This document shows, piece after piece, positions 48,301-60,300 of a stretch of 64,000 nt of DNA. The position numbers and the translations under genes are program-made. Each line of letters opens with the position of its first letter. Within the stretch, counting starts at the first letter, position 1. Source of the stretch: Fomitopsis serialis (Eukaryota; Basidiomycota; Agaricomycetes; Polyporales; Fomitopsidaceae); assembly GCF_022376445.1 (NCBI RefSeq), contig NW_025954981.1, positions 248,001 through 312,000 on the forward strand, given 5' to 3'. Under the pieces are notes generated by a model. That model did not search any database. It was not told the origin of the DNA and saw only the letters and a program-made list of their open reading frames with translations.

Positions 48301-49209
48301 TCGCTTGTAATTGAAGACGTCATATCCTTCACCTCAGTAGGCCTTGGCGAGACTGCCACACTCCCAAGACCGGTCCGAAAGAAACGTGTCAGGAAGGTTC
48401 ATGTGAAGTCCGAGGCCGAACAGGATGCTACCGCACTCCCCAACGATAGCGGACAATCCCACACTGCCCCAGCCGAGTCGGGAAGGGTTCGAGTGAAGAC
48501 CGAGCCGTCTTCTGCAAGTGACCCGCTCAAGGCACAGACCAAATCCGGCCGACGAAAACGCGGTAATGCCAAGAAGGCAGCGTCAGGTGCGCCGGAGGTC
48601 TCGGCGAAGTCGAAAGCTGGTGCCAGAAAGCATCTGTCTGCGAACGACGGGGGAAGATCTGAGCCTGCCGTACAGCCTCCATGTAACGACGAGAATGACA
48701 CGCCCATCATGTTCAGGACTGTTCATTGGCCACCGCCCTATGTCCTGGCGGCCAGTTCAGGCGCATCGCTGGGTAGCATGAATCAACTCTTCTCTAGCGG
48801 TGTCCAATGGATAGAGGACGAGTTTGATTCTATGGAGCTGAGTGCTTTCTGCTGGATGAACCCGGTACGTATAAGTACCGGTTGTGAGCTCCGCAATCGC
48901 TGATAACACATCACAACAGCTGACAGATAATTGCGGCACTGAATATGGTCAGTGAAATGTTTCCCTCGAGCTGATACATACAGCCTTCATGTTCAACGGG
49001 TGATTGTTCCACTGGATCAAACGGGACTGAACGTTTGGATAGGGATCTCCGAAGACCTCGCGGCGTACTCTGATTGGACCATACATCCGTTCGCTCATCT
49101 GTACGTCGACGTCGGCTTGCCGGCGTTTTTGCAAAGTGCATACGCAGTCCATGAGAACTGGATCGAGGCTAACCATGGTATCAATCACGCTCCTGGCTTG
49201 TCACAATGA
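45379..49209 (+). CDS. large homeodomain-like protein, probable nuclear DNA-binding factor
   Basis: Ten inferred exons (45379-47287, 47330-47342, 47392-47426, 47503-47589, 47790-47858, 47959-48186, 48262-48291, 48341-48864, 48920-48951, 48984-49209) give 1050 residues. Residues about 28-78 look like a homeodomain: LSKEHRAELEEIW, RRAWAEVRNIEPSNVHNWF, then PRKRLR. The third helix has WFPRKR where classical domains have WFxNRR. A long Ser/Ala/Pro/Thr-rich region follows, then Lys-rich segments (TGKGKKKQDTAQKTPRRKAK, KTEPSSASDPLKAQTKSGRR) that may be nuclear signals. The conserved-looking C-terminal part includes WIEDEFDSMELSAFCWMNPL and VIVPLDQTGLNVWIGISEDL. Most introns are phase 1. An in-frame ATG at 45265 was rejected because the extra residues are unlike the domain. 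Confidence 0.75.
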
Positions 49210-49413
49210 AGTCGGCATGTACAATTAGCATTCTGTTCTAGCTATGAATAACAGTAGTCGTTGCCAAGCACACTGTCCTTCATATTGATCTGGCTCATAC
49301 ATGAGTACATAATACCTCACATCGCATGCAATGTTCCCCGGGGACTGAGTGATACCGTCGTGATTGCGCCGTGGACAGCTTGTCGCTTCGCTAGGTCCTG
49401 AGAAAATGCGGTT

Positions 49414-51437
49414 TCATGCGGTCCTCAACGGACCCCTCCTGTCGTTTGACTGGACAATGCGAAGGTCGCCTCTTCTCCAATTGATCGGGTTTGCACATTC
49501 TCGGGATCGACAGGTCTGTTCAAAATTGGGTCGGTCAGATTCTGGTATGCCTCCAGCGGTACAATACACCGACTTAGCGTGGGATGTTGCTGCATCCATC
49601 ACTGCAGCCTGAAATTCGCCCAGAGGCGCAGAGTATTTTGAATCCAGGTCCGGTGAGTCCTCGTCTCTGATACGTCGGCGTTCATTGAGCCTGGCCAGGT
49701 TCTCATTAGTATGTCCGTCATAAACAATGCTGCTCGACCTACACTATGAGCACCGCGTTGATATTGACTTTGAAACCTCTTCGTGAACAGACGATCTGGA
49801 TCGATAAAAGCATGCTTACTCGTGCTTGAAGGGAAATAAAACAGGTTGCTCATCGTGTCTCCGAGCCAGTGGCCATCCCAATTGTACTGCCGGAGTTCCA
49901 TATCTGAATAGGGTATCGGTCGACATGGCAATTGACTTACTAAGACCACCTCGAGTAGCTGCAAAACACTGTCGAAGTAGGTGGGTCAGCATATCAGGAC
50001 CACGCAGCGGGCTGGTGTACCGCTGATGAGAACAGTGATAGCATGAGTCAGACACTCACAAGATGAAAAGGCCACGGTTGACGACAAATGTGATGAGCCT
50101 TCCAATCATGTTGTCCGTACTGTTAGACTCAGGGCGTTATGTCAACAATTTTTGCATGACTGGTGACGATACATACGTCTTGAATCCGCTTTTCGCGCCA
50201 CGAAGAATGAAGATCAATGACAAACTAATGTAAACATTGGTCGCCAAATCCGTGACCGATTGCAAGCGAGAAGGCACCTACGCAACATGAGAAAAATGGC
50301 GTTGATCACAACAAATAGGTAAATGATCTCACGAGAAGATGGGCATGTATCGAAGTCTCATTTCCTCCGGTACTTGCCATCTGAGCGAGGTTGCTGTGAC
50401 ACAGGCGTCGCGACAAAGTGAGGCGGTGGTCCGGACGATCGGCGAGATTCTACTTACGTCTCATACACGAAAGCTATGAGTTTCTCTTTCAGCGTGGTCA
50501 AAGATGTGTCGGTTCTCGAAAAGCTCACTAAAGGTGGCAGCTACAGGATTAGGTCATCAGGTAGGTCCTTTCGCTTAGATGGACTAGAATCACACACCAA
50601 GAGCTATCACAGTCAATGCGACCTGGAGAATCAATATGAGCGGGAGTTGCGCTTCCTGAGAATGCACGCACAGCTATCGCCGTGAGTGGGACACGTAGCC
50701 AGGCTCTCTGCGATACTGCGCACGTATAAGTAGAATGTCGAGAAGTGAGGGGAGTACTCACAGATCCAGATATTACGGATGTAAAACCTGAGGTTGACGT
50801 CAGTGTACGGTATACTATTATGAACATCGGAGCCTTAGCAATACCATTGCACGCATACAACTGCGAGAGCCTAGACGATGTCAATCAAACCTCACACGTT
50901 GCATCTCTGTTGACCCGCACTGACCGAGAAGACCCAAACCTAATGTAACTTGATCAGCTTCACGTCACTAGTGCAAAGAGGCGGGCTGACCATGTAGTCA
51001 CTATCAAGTCGCACCGAGATGGCGGACAATTTCAGTGGCAAGCCCAAGCTAATGCCAGCTCGAGGGCGCACCTCGGTGTCCAGATCTCAGCCGCAAGTAT
51101 GTTGCCACGATTGGTCACAACACGGGACCAAAAGGCCTACCCTTTGGCATCAGTAGATATCACAGAGTCGGTTGGAAAGCATACATTGCAGAGAGCAATT
51201 TCTTTGACAAGATCTAGTGCACTGTCAAAGTGACTATCAAGACTGGTGATTCAGAGGTTTACTCGTGCCGACGCACAGCAAGAGTAAAACCTATAAGACC
51301 TGTCAGTCTTGTATGCATGTACTGGTATATGTTTTAGGCACACTCACGAAACTTTTCACCGGGAGTTTGTCCTTGGAGTAGTTTTGGAAATAGTAAAATA
51401 TTTGAGCAACAGTGCCACCGAAGAACCTGCCATTCAT
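49414..51437 (-). pseudogene. DUF6534-like integral membrane protein, incomplete or degraded
   Basis: Pieces of this basidiomycete membrane family appear in order on the minus strand. FFGGTVAQIFYYFQNYSKDK (51437-51350) comes first, then DLATNVYISLSLIFILRGAK and SGFKT (near 50180-50270). TDNMIGRLITFVVNRGLFI (near 50050-50115) and VLQLLEVVL (near 49945-49975) follow, then NLARLNERRRIRDED (near 49660-49710) with an open tail to 49414. The first transmembrane exon and the exons encoding helices 3-5 could not be found, and the usual YxNSxLAxLN motif is altered. It may be a pseudogene or a fast-diverged gene. Function of the family is unknown. Confidence 0.45.
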
Positions 51438-53300
51438 GCGTGTAAGCTAGAATTCAATAGGCAAATCAACGTGCACAGACATCCACGAGAATAACATTCC
51501 AATGCATGTCGTACTGTAAGCATTTGCGAAGGCTTGAGATGGTGAAGTCGGCATTACTGATATTGACAGTGATCTCTGAAGGGGCAGTCGTCTGCCAGCT
51601 AGTCCCTTCGGGTGCCAGTACTTATTGAAGTCACGCTGAACCTTGAAGTGAGAGCGAAGGGGGCGACAATGCAGTGCGAAACGCTCTCCCAACAGCCTGC
51701 GGGATCTCTCGTCTTGAACCTTACGTCCCAACATCAGAACCTAGTACAACGCCACCGTACCATTGGCCACTGTGCTGTGTCGGGGGGTTTGCGATATGCA
51801 CTCATCAGTCAGTCATGTCGCCGGTGACTGAACTTTGCAGAGTCAATGCTGATACGTCACTTTAAATATGCCACCTGACTGCCGATTGTGGTCAGCTGCG
51901 ACTTCGTTCGTACAGCATTGCACGGCAAAAGATAGAGTTCCTGCAGGACGTTTAGCATCGCGCGCGATGGTTGGAACTATCGCACCATCTCGTCGTCTTT
52001 GCAGACTGCACTGGCAGACGCCGAACACCGATCATATGCATCGCCCACTGTGGTCTGCGATTGATCGAGACGATTGAATGGTTTGACGATCAAGAATTTC
52101 CAATCCGCGGAAGTGGTTGACTTCCGAGATGCGGCGTTCCCATGTGGCTCAGTGACTGAACCGGCGGGAACTTCAGTTCAGACTCCAGACTCCAGAGGTC
52201 CCGAGTCTCTAGCTCAATCGATAGGATCATCAGTTTTCATACTGCTGTGTATGATGTATGTCCACTGACGAGCAACTCACCAACTAGTTTCAAGGTCGTC
52301 CAGAGTAAGTACAATAGCGTACCGTTCCATCGAAGTGACGACCTAGTTTGTCTATACCAAGATCCTTTACATGGCACGGCGCTAGTGTGGGGGTTGTGTC
52401 GAATCTAGACGGACACCCTAGAGCGCGCGAGGATCTGGCTGTCCCAGCTGTTCAAGTAGACGACTGCATCCAGATGAAACCAGACGACGATCGACAGATC
52501 CGTGGAGCCCTCTTGAGTTGAAACCTCAAGGTGTCCGAACATAGCCGGGAAGCACACCAGCTGAGAGTAACTTGTAGGCCAGTTTGAGCTCGCAAGCGCG
52601 AAGGGAGCGTCGGGTGCACTTGGCTGCACCGCAATGACTACAAATGAGTCACTAACTGTAAAGAAACAATGCAATCAGACATTAAGCTTCAAGCTACAAG
52701 GCCGATGGCATTTGAGAGGCATGAGGCATTCACATACCTACAGTACAACGTGCGCTCTCCTCCTCTCCGACTTGTGGACGGTATGCGGGAGACCAACCGG
52801 ACATTTATGAGTGATACCTCTTCGGTGCTGCCTCACTTGCGCACATCACGAGAAGATACTCACCAAGCCAGTAAAAATATAATGATCGAGACGAGCCGGG
52901 GGGTATCAGGCTTACTATCAGCACTCGAGGAAGGCGGTCAAGCATGATAACAGGCGAATCTAAATTGGGGGAAGACAATGTCCAATGTTACGCAAAAACC
53001 TCTATGGAACGACGAAGGAGACCTCTATGGACGTCACGCAAATAATGCAGGTGCTGTATATCTATATGGATCAATGTACATTAGGCATGGTGATGACATG
53101 AAGTGGATGTGGTGTGGTCCAATCTTCTTTTGTACACATGAAGGGCATCGTAGTAGAAGAAAGAGCATGACAGATGAGACTGACTTAGGCAAAGCAGCCA
53201 GCTTTGGTATATGTATAGCGATCCGAGAGGGGGTGATGATGAGGACGAGACATGCAGGGAGTTTTACACAGCGCAAGAAACGAGGCAGGACGGACATTCG
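51438..53300. other. intergenic; no convincing gene
   Basis: The longest frame here, 52405-52674 on the minus strand, shows no domain. The region may contain further remnants of the neighbouring membrane-protein family but I could not align them. Confidence 0.45.
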
Positions 53301-56300
53301 TCATAGACTGAATATTCCGCCTGCTCTGCGACGAGATTTGACGGGGTGGACGAGGATGAGGGAGACACCGAGACCGACGGTGAGGCCGATGGAAACCGAG
53401 ACGAGTTGCAGAGCAGTGTAGAATCCCGAAAGATACGACTCGCTTGACGAGGATCCATCAGTCTCCGCCGTGACGAAGGTGAACAGGCCACCGTTGGCCA
53501 AACCAGACGGTAGTTGGAACAGGATACCCGTGATCTGCATATAAAGGGTGAGACATGCTCAGCACGCAGGAACAAGACGAGTGACTAACCATGACGACAA
53601 ACGCGTTACCGTTGAAGAACCGGCCGTACATGTTGGCGACGAAGCCGACGGCAGCACCACCGACAGCGGCCGGGATGTCGTTCTGATTCGGGAACTTTAG
53701 GCCGGTGAAGTGATTGCACACCCAACCAATGCAGGAGACAACCACAAGGAGGTACTAATGAATAAACGTATGAGTGTTGAGACTCTCGGAGCAACGAGTT
53801 CACGTACGGTTTCCTTCCGGTACAAGGGCGCATGGTTCCGCAAGCTCAAAAAGAACGAGTAGGCAGGCACAGTCAAGAACGCTGCGGGGCATCATCTGTC
53901 AGTATGCATACATTGTCTACCACGAACAGGCCTGAACTCACCCCACCAGACGGACGGTGTCCGCTGCCACCAAGGCCCCGAAGGATCATGGCTGCTTTGA
54001 CAGGACAGGTCATCAGTCCCCGCGAGCGTGTGGTGTGTCAGCTTCGAGTAGACCGTCGCGCCAATCGATAGACCGAATCCTAGGAACAGCGAGTAGATGA
54101 TAGAGAAACAGACTCGCACAGCTCCGGAAACGATGTTGCGTGACGCCAGCTCCAGACTACCACACAAAATGATGAAGCCCTACAGCCGCATTAGCGCTGG
54201 TGCATCGAAAGCAGAGCAATCGAGACATACGGGAAGGATGAGCACGATGGAAGCCGAACCGACTGCCGTATAACAGACATGGTGACCGTGAGTGTCCGCT
54301 AATGCGGCAGCGATAAAACTGAAGAGCAAGCAGACCATGATCCTGCAAAAACACGTTGAGCGTCATCCGACCCACAAAACGAAAACACCCACTCGAAGAC
54401 GTTTGAATACAACTCATTACGAGCGGCGAAGACTTGGATGACGATGAGGAGGCAGCCGAGCGGGAAGGAGATGAGAGAGTCGACGAAGGAGCCATTGAAA
54501 GAGACACTGCAGATAGAAGCGGAGCAGAAACCACCGATGAGGATGAGCTGCCAGAACTTGTACAGCTGCGGCTTGCGCATGAGGTCATCGAGGGCGATCG
54601 ACGCGTCCTTGACGGAGATGTCGTCGTGGATGACCTTCCAGTAAAGCGCATACGCATCCTGAAGCTTGCCGATATCGAGCGCACTGGCTTGGCGGATGAA
54701 CTTGATGTTGCTCGTGCTCGTTGTAGCATCGTCGAACGAGATAAGCATCACGTCCGGCAGGTACATGCAACTAAGCTGGATGTCGAGGACCTTGCCGGTC
54801 GCTTGGATCTGCGCCTGCAGCCTATGCGTTGGCCCGCCGAACATCATCATGGCCCTTGCGAGCTTCAGAATAAATTCCTGCCGCTGCACGATCTCCGCCA
54901 CATGCCGTGTGATCTGGCAAACACACGAACAGCGTCAGCACGGTGGGAGTCTTGCCTGAGATGACGATACATACGTAAATCTCTGCCTTCTTTCGTTTCC
55001 GTCTCTCGCGTTTCACTCGCTCAGCCTCTTTCTCTCGTTCGCGCATCTTTATCTTTTCCTTGTCCATGTAGTCTGCATCCTCGCTGGTCGGCGTGCCAGG
55101 CGTACTGGGAGTGTTCGCCCTGCTCCATCCGTGCTTCGGTAGGTCTTTTAGCACACCGGTCCACTTGGTCCTGCCCTTCGTGGACGCCGGCGATTCCTCC
55201 TCCCATGGGTTGAGCGGAAGGGACGTGGTCCGGAGGTGCGAGGCATGGTCCGGCGGCGTGTCTCCCATGCCGTGCGTCATCGTCTCGAAATGCATGCTAC
55301 GAGGACGCGAGAGCTCCTGCCCCGACATCTCTGACTTCACCTTCGGCACGTTGCTCTCGTAAGAGTACCTAGAGAGGTGGTACCCTGGCCGCTTAACGCT
55401 TGGCTGGAGCGTGCTGCTCTGCGGGGCAGCGACGCCCGACACATTGCCTGTGCTGGCAATGAGCGCACCGAAGACCCCACCCGCATTCCTAGCCTGCACT
55501 GGGCGAGAGTCCGACCACGGCTTCGGGACGCGGAGCGTTGGCATGTTGACCGATACGGACGAGCTGTTCGCCGACCCTGCCCAGCGTGGTGTCGTCCCGC
55601 GCTCGCGCGACATTGCCCTTGACGGCGAGCGAGACTCGTCAAAGGACGAGCGCGTGGAGACGCTGCCGACCGTCTGGGACGCCGCGTCCGCATTGTCGTA
55701 TAGCGCAAGGAGGGCCGAGAGCACACCACCACCGCGGGGCATAGTGGACATGTGCGAACTCTCCGCGCTCTTCTCGACGTCCGACTCTGACGAACCCTCG
55801 GGACGGAAGAAGCTCCACCGATGCTTGCTGCCACTGCCGCTCTTCTTGTGTCCGTGACTCTTGCGCTTGCGCACCTCATTGCCTTCGACTGAGCTTTTGC
55901 GCCCCCGCGCGTCGACGTCCTCTGATCGCCGTCCGAAGTGCGGTACGCGGGGGATATGCACGGCACCGAACATCCCACGACGATGGGCATTGATGACTTG
56001 CTGTGCTTGCTGTACAGAGTGTCGCTCCGTCCCTGCGCCGGGCAGTCCTGCTGTTTCGCTCGGATCGATGAACTGCTCGCCCGGGACCCGGTGCGACGGG
56101 GGTGTGTACTGATCCGGCGTCGTCTCATCCGTCGAGGTCGACTCACGCGTGAGTGTGGTGTCGAGCCGTTCCAGCCGTGCGAGGCTCGCAGGCGATTCCG
56201 ACCGATGCCGCTCAAGCGCGCTTGCGAGCTCTTGGAAGGCCGATGGCTGCGGGTACGATCGATGTCAGTGTCCGAAAACGGAAGGTGCCCATCGGAAGCT

Positions 56301-57243
56301 GTGAAAGAGAAAGCCAAAGCCTGGCAGATGATGGGACTAACGCCTCGGTCCCGCCACTCCGCGCAAATCACACCTGGATGTGCCAAGTGCGGTCTGACTT
56401 AGGCACGACGCGACCTAGGAGGCGGCTCCACAGCCACCGCCGCCTAGCGCCCCACTCGACAGGTTGCGGTACATACGACAGCGAAGTCAGCTGAGAGACA
56501 CCTTCATCGACGTATATAGACGTGCTCAAGAGGAGCTGAAGCCCCTTGAATACTCGCGCCTCTTGGCACCGCTGCTGCATTGTATCCGCCGTGTCGCGAC
56601 GCGCTGCATTGACCAAACCCGGGGTGCGGCCCAACATCTTCGCAGCTGGCCCGGAGCCTCGGTTTCCCTCATGTCCCGGACGCGGAAACACATGCAGGGG
56701 ATGGGATAGGACGGTAATTTTTGCTCGCGACGGATACTGCGCGCGTCGAGAAGACGTAAAACAAGCACCGCCTACAACGTCCGCGCTCCCATCGAGCTCC
56801 TTGATGTGTCGCAGGATAGCACGGTGCGCACGCATCAAGACATGGACATGGCGACAAGATAAGGTGGTCGCGGCGCGATGCGGTGGCCGAGGCCCGAGGG
56901 GCCCAGCACGACGGATCACGGAAGGAAAATTGACGATGAAGTGAGTACTCACGTCAAGCCCATGCTCGTCCAGCGCGCGCGGCGACAGGTTCGGGTCGGC
57001 CGCGTCGCGTTCGTCCGTCCACTGGACCTTGCGAGGGGTCTTTGTCCCATTCGACCTGCGCGTGCCTCCAGGTGGCCGGTTATCGTTCGGGTCGATGGGT
57101 AGCGGGGAAGGAATCGGTGGGGGGCTCCCGGTTGGACTGCCGGAGTCCATAAGGGTGGTGAGCGTCGTCGTCGAGGGCTGGGAACTTGGGATGTTGGAGA
57201 GCTGGAGGATGCTCTCTATTGATGGTGGTACATGGTGAGGCAT
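53301..57243 (-). CDS. Prm10-like membrane protein (ThrE/DUF3815 family)
   Basis: Eight inferred exons (56953-57243, 54975-56246, 54393-54913, 54231-54342, 53942-54179, 53808-53881, 53590-53754, 53301-53534) give 968 residues. The first 520 or so are low-complexity and charged (RKVQWTDERDAA, LDEHGLD, a Lys/Glu coiled-coil stretch before 54975). Then comes the ThrE-type domain: EFILKLARAMMMFGGPTHRL, LIGGFCSASICSVSFNGSF, FPLGCLLIVIQVFAARNELY, followed by about ten membrane helices ending ITGILFQLPSGLANGGLF and GFYTALQLVSVSIGLTVGLG. Yeast Prm10 is pheromone-regulated, and bacterial ThrE exports threonine and serine; the role here is unproven. The first intron is 706 bp, long for this genome. Confidence 0.9.
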
Positions 57244-57261
57244 GGCAGTAGGATGTGAGTA

Positions 57262-57395
57262 TGATACTGAGGGAGAAGAGAAAGAGAGAAAGGAGGAAAG
57301 AGGGAAGAGGGAAGAAAGCGGAAAGGAGAGGGGGAGAGCGGATGCAGGAGTGGTCTATGAAGGGAGCGGAAGAGAGAGCGGGAAGAAAAGATAGT
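57262..57395 (-). promoter_or_regulatory. polypyrimidine-rich promoter tract of the Prm10-like gene
   Basis: The plus strand is nearly all purine (GAGAAAGAGAGAAAGG and similar), so the coding strand is CT-rich directly before the start codon. CT-rich stretches near the start site are common in fungal promoters of expressed genes. Confidence 0.5.
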
Positions 57396-60300
57396 GGTGG
57401 AGAGACCGAGCGGTGGCACTCACAGAGGCTGCTGGCGGTGAGATAGGAGACCGGTCTAGACGCGACTGTCTGGTTCAAAGGCGGGGGCTTTGTGCTACAA
57501 ACACTGCGAAGTGTCGCGGGGGCGTCGAAGCGACGGAAGCGCGGTCACGGTGGCGGTCGAGTATCAAAGCGGAAAGGAAGCGTGCGCAGTCCGGGGCGAA
57601 ACAATCGATTGTTGCTTGGACCGTCGGAGGCGTGGTCAGAGAGTATCGTTACAAGCAGGACGGGGCTCCACGGGGGTCCAGAGCGGCTGCTCGCTGCTGG
57701 CGGCGTAGTTTTGAGCGGATGAGAATCCGACTGGGCGCCGACTCCAGCCATGATCCCGACTGCTCAGGGCGAGGGTGCCCGCGCGCCGACTGCCGAGCTG
57801 TCTTCGTTGGAGCAAATCCAGCCACTTTCGGGCGTCTTGACGTCAAGGGCCAATCGGGATCTCCGGCCCGCCACTGGCGATGCAGATCGAGGCGGGCAAA
57901 GATTTTTTGAGACGGCGGTGCTGCGCTGACCAGCCTGACCTCGGCCTTCTCGTACGCTCGGCTTCAGCGACCCCTCTGCGATGGTAGGCCCCTGGATAGC
58001 GTACACATCGCTGCTGACAGTATTCTTCAGTCCTGGGGCACACTCTCTAATCGTGATAAAGCTTGCCTGACATGCACTCCACACCACGCCGGGGCATCAC
58101 CTCCGTGAATGCATGCGGCCGTTTGGATCGGTGCTTCCCGGTCGACAAAACTTGGCTTGCATGGATCGTGACTGGTTTCTCCGGTGGCATATGACAACCA
58201 GCACCCCCTGGAGATTCAAAACGGCGCTGATGCTTGACACGCCTGGCGCCTCGATATGGCCGCTCGAAATACACCGCACCAGATGCCCCTCGTTCCCGCT
58301 GCCTTTCTCCACTTACCTCGCTTCTATTACGAGCTACTACCGCGCAAAGATGCCGCCCTCCGGCCTTGAGGCCTATAATGATGACGCTCCGTGGTTTCTG
58401 GTTCGCGATTCACAGCGCATACCCACAGGGAGTAATGACATTGAGCGGCGCAACATCTACTGTCCTCCATCCTTCGCGTGGGCATCGGGGGCCGGAATCC
58501 GCAACTGTGATGGACAGAGATGGGGCTGAGTGGTGGAATATGTCGAGAGAATTGTTAGTCGCGAACAGCGCTGGTACGTCTGTCAATTACGTTTGCCACG
58601 TCTGGTCCCACTCCTGCTGCGCACTGGAGCTGTAGATTCCATGTCCACTTCGCCCGTCCTTGGAGTAGGCTTCCAGGTTGTAATGAAGTTGGCTGCCTTC
58701 CCTCTTCCGAGTCGGCTCCCTGCCAAACTAACACCAAGCAGCCCCGAATTGCGCTCCATCTTTGGTAGCATCGCTAACGCACATTGTCGGCGGAACCGCA
58801 CTCGGCAAGCAAATGCCGTCAGTCCAAGATAGCACTGCGACGGTCATATGTGTTAGCTCGTTCACGCGACCGCCGATTCAACTCAGTGACTACTGGCCTT
58901 CCATTCCCTAGCCTGCTGCTCGCTCGCAGTCGACAGCCGACCGGCGGCCATTCTCCTCGCACGTGTTGCTTCATCCTCAGGCTCACCACATCGTCTCCGG
59001 GTCGACCTCTTCGCGCTTCGCCCACCCACCTGCTCCCTCCACTCCCGGCTTCTACGGCTTCTCGTCTTCGCAATAGACTTCGTGGCGTCGCGCGACACGC
59101 TGCGGCGTGGCGCCGGCGGGTGTATTGCAATTTGGCGCGGTCGGGACAGGTGAGCCTTGTGCGCCAAGGCGTGCATGACCCGTACGTCTCGCTCCCGCGA
59201 ATTCGATTAATGGCATTTGCGACGATGAAGGTGACTTCGCGGGCGATCCCACGTGCGCCATCCGCCGCGGCCATCGCGTCCTATTCTTGGATGGTCCCCG
59301 ATAGTTGCGAAGCCCGTCCAGAGACTGAGCGGGGTTCCTAATATGACGAGGAGTGGAGCGGCGCACCGTATGTCTACATCATGCCCGCGTGAGCGTGTCA
59401 GCCGGTTTTTCTGTTCTGCTGCCACTGGACGACTGCGCAGTTTGGTTCTATTCATTGCGTACGATCTTCTGTGTTCTGTGTTCGCTTCTCTGGCTCTTCT
59501 CTTGATTCGTCTGGCGCGGAATGAGACCTTGTCTATCATCGATCCATCATCGCGCTGTATGAACGCCTGCAGCCTTGCCTTGCTGGACTTATCTGGCATA
59601 TCCCATGCGGCATGGAAGAGATTCGCAAGGCGATTGCTGCAAAGCGCCGCGGCGTATGAACTGTATTCATGTTGCCATGACGCCATCACGAAGAATCTCA
59701 TGAAGAAGATCTGGTATGAGATGCGGAAATAGGCTTGAGTACCGATGCGTGTTTCAAGCATGTCTCGCTCGCGCTCACCTTGCGTGCGCTCACCCTTGCA
59801 ACTCGCGCGGACTCAACGGTGCGTCTATGTTCGAATGTCCTATCTCATAGCTGCTATTGAAGGTCTGAGCTTCGGCCGTTGTTCAGCGAGCGTACCTCGG
59901 AGCTCGCTCACGAAGTCTCCCTCGTGTCTGCCACCCACCAGTTGCACGTCGTCGAGTAGTCAATACGGCAACTCTTCCCTTGATTAGAGCATGCAAGTGC
60001 GATCTCTCCCGCAGTATAGCGCGCTCGAGAACCCTGCGCCCGGATTACGGTTATGGCTATACCGAAGCCATAAACGTGATCCAACCGCTTGACGCGAGCA
60101 AGCGCGAGCCTTCTTGTCAGCGGGGAGCCACTGTTCGTTGGGCGAAGCCGGTTTCCCCCTGCCGCTCGGTGTGTCAAGGTCTTCGTATTCCTCCTGCGTA
60201 GCCACTTGCCTGTATGGTACGACCATCTGCCACAGAGTTCACGCGCATACAATTTCTCTTCCCACGTCTCTTGCCAGGCCGGTGAGATTCTTCAAGTCCT

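Noticed and set aside
59207..59761. Overlapping long frames on both strands near 59.2-59.8 kb
   Set aside because: Neither strand shows a recognisable domain or intron pattern; GC-rich DNA often stays open by chance.
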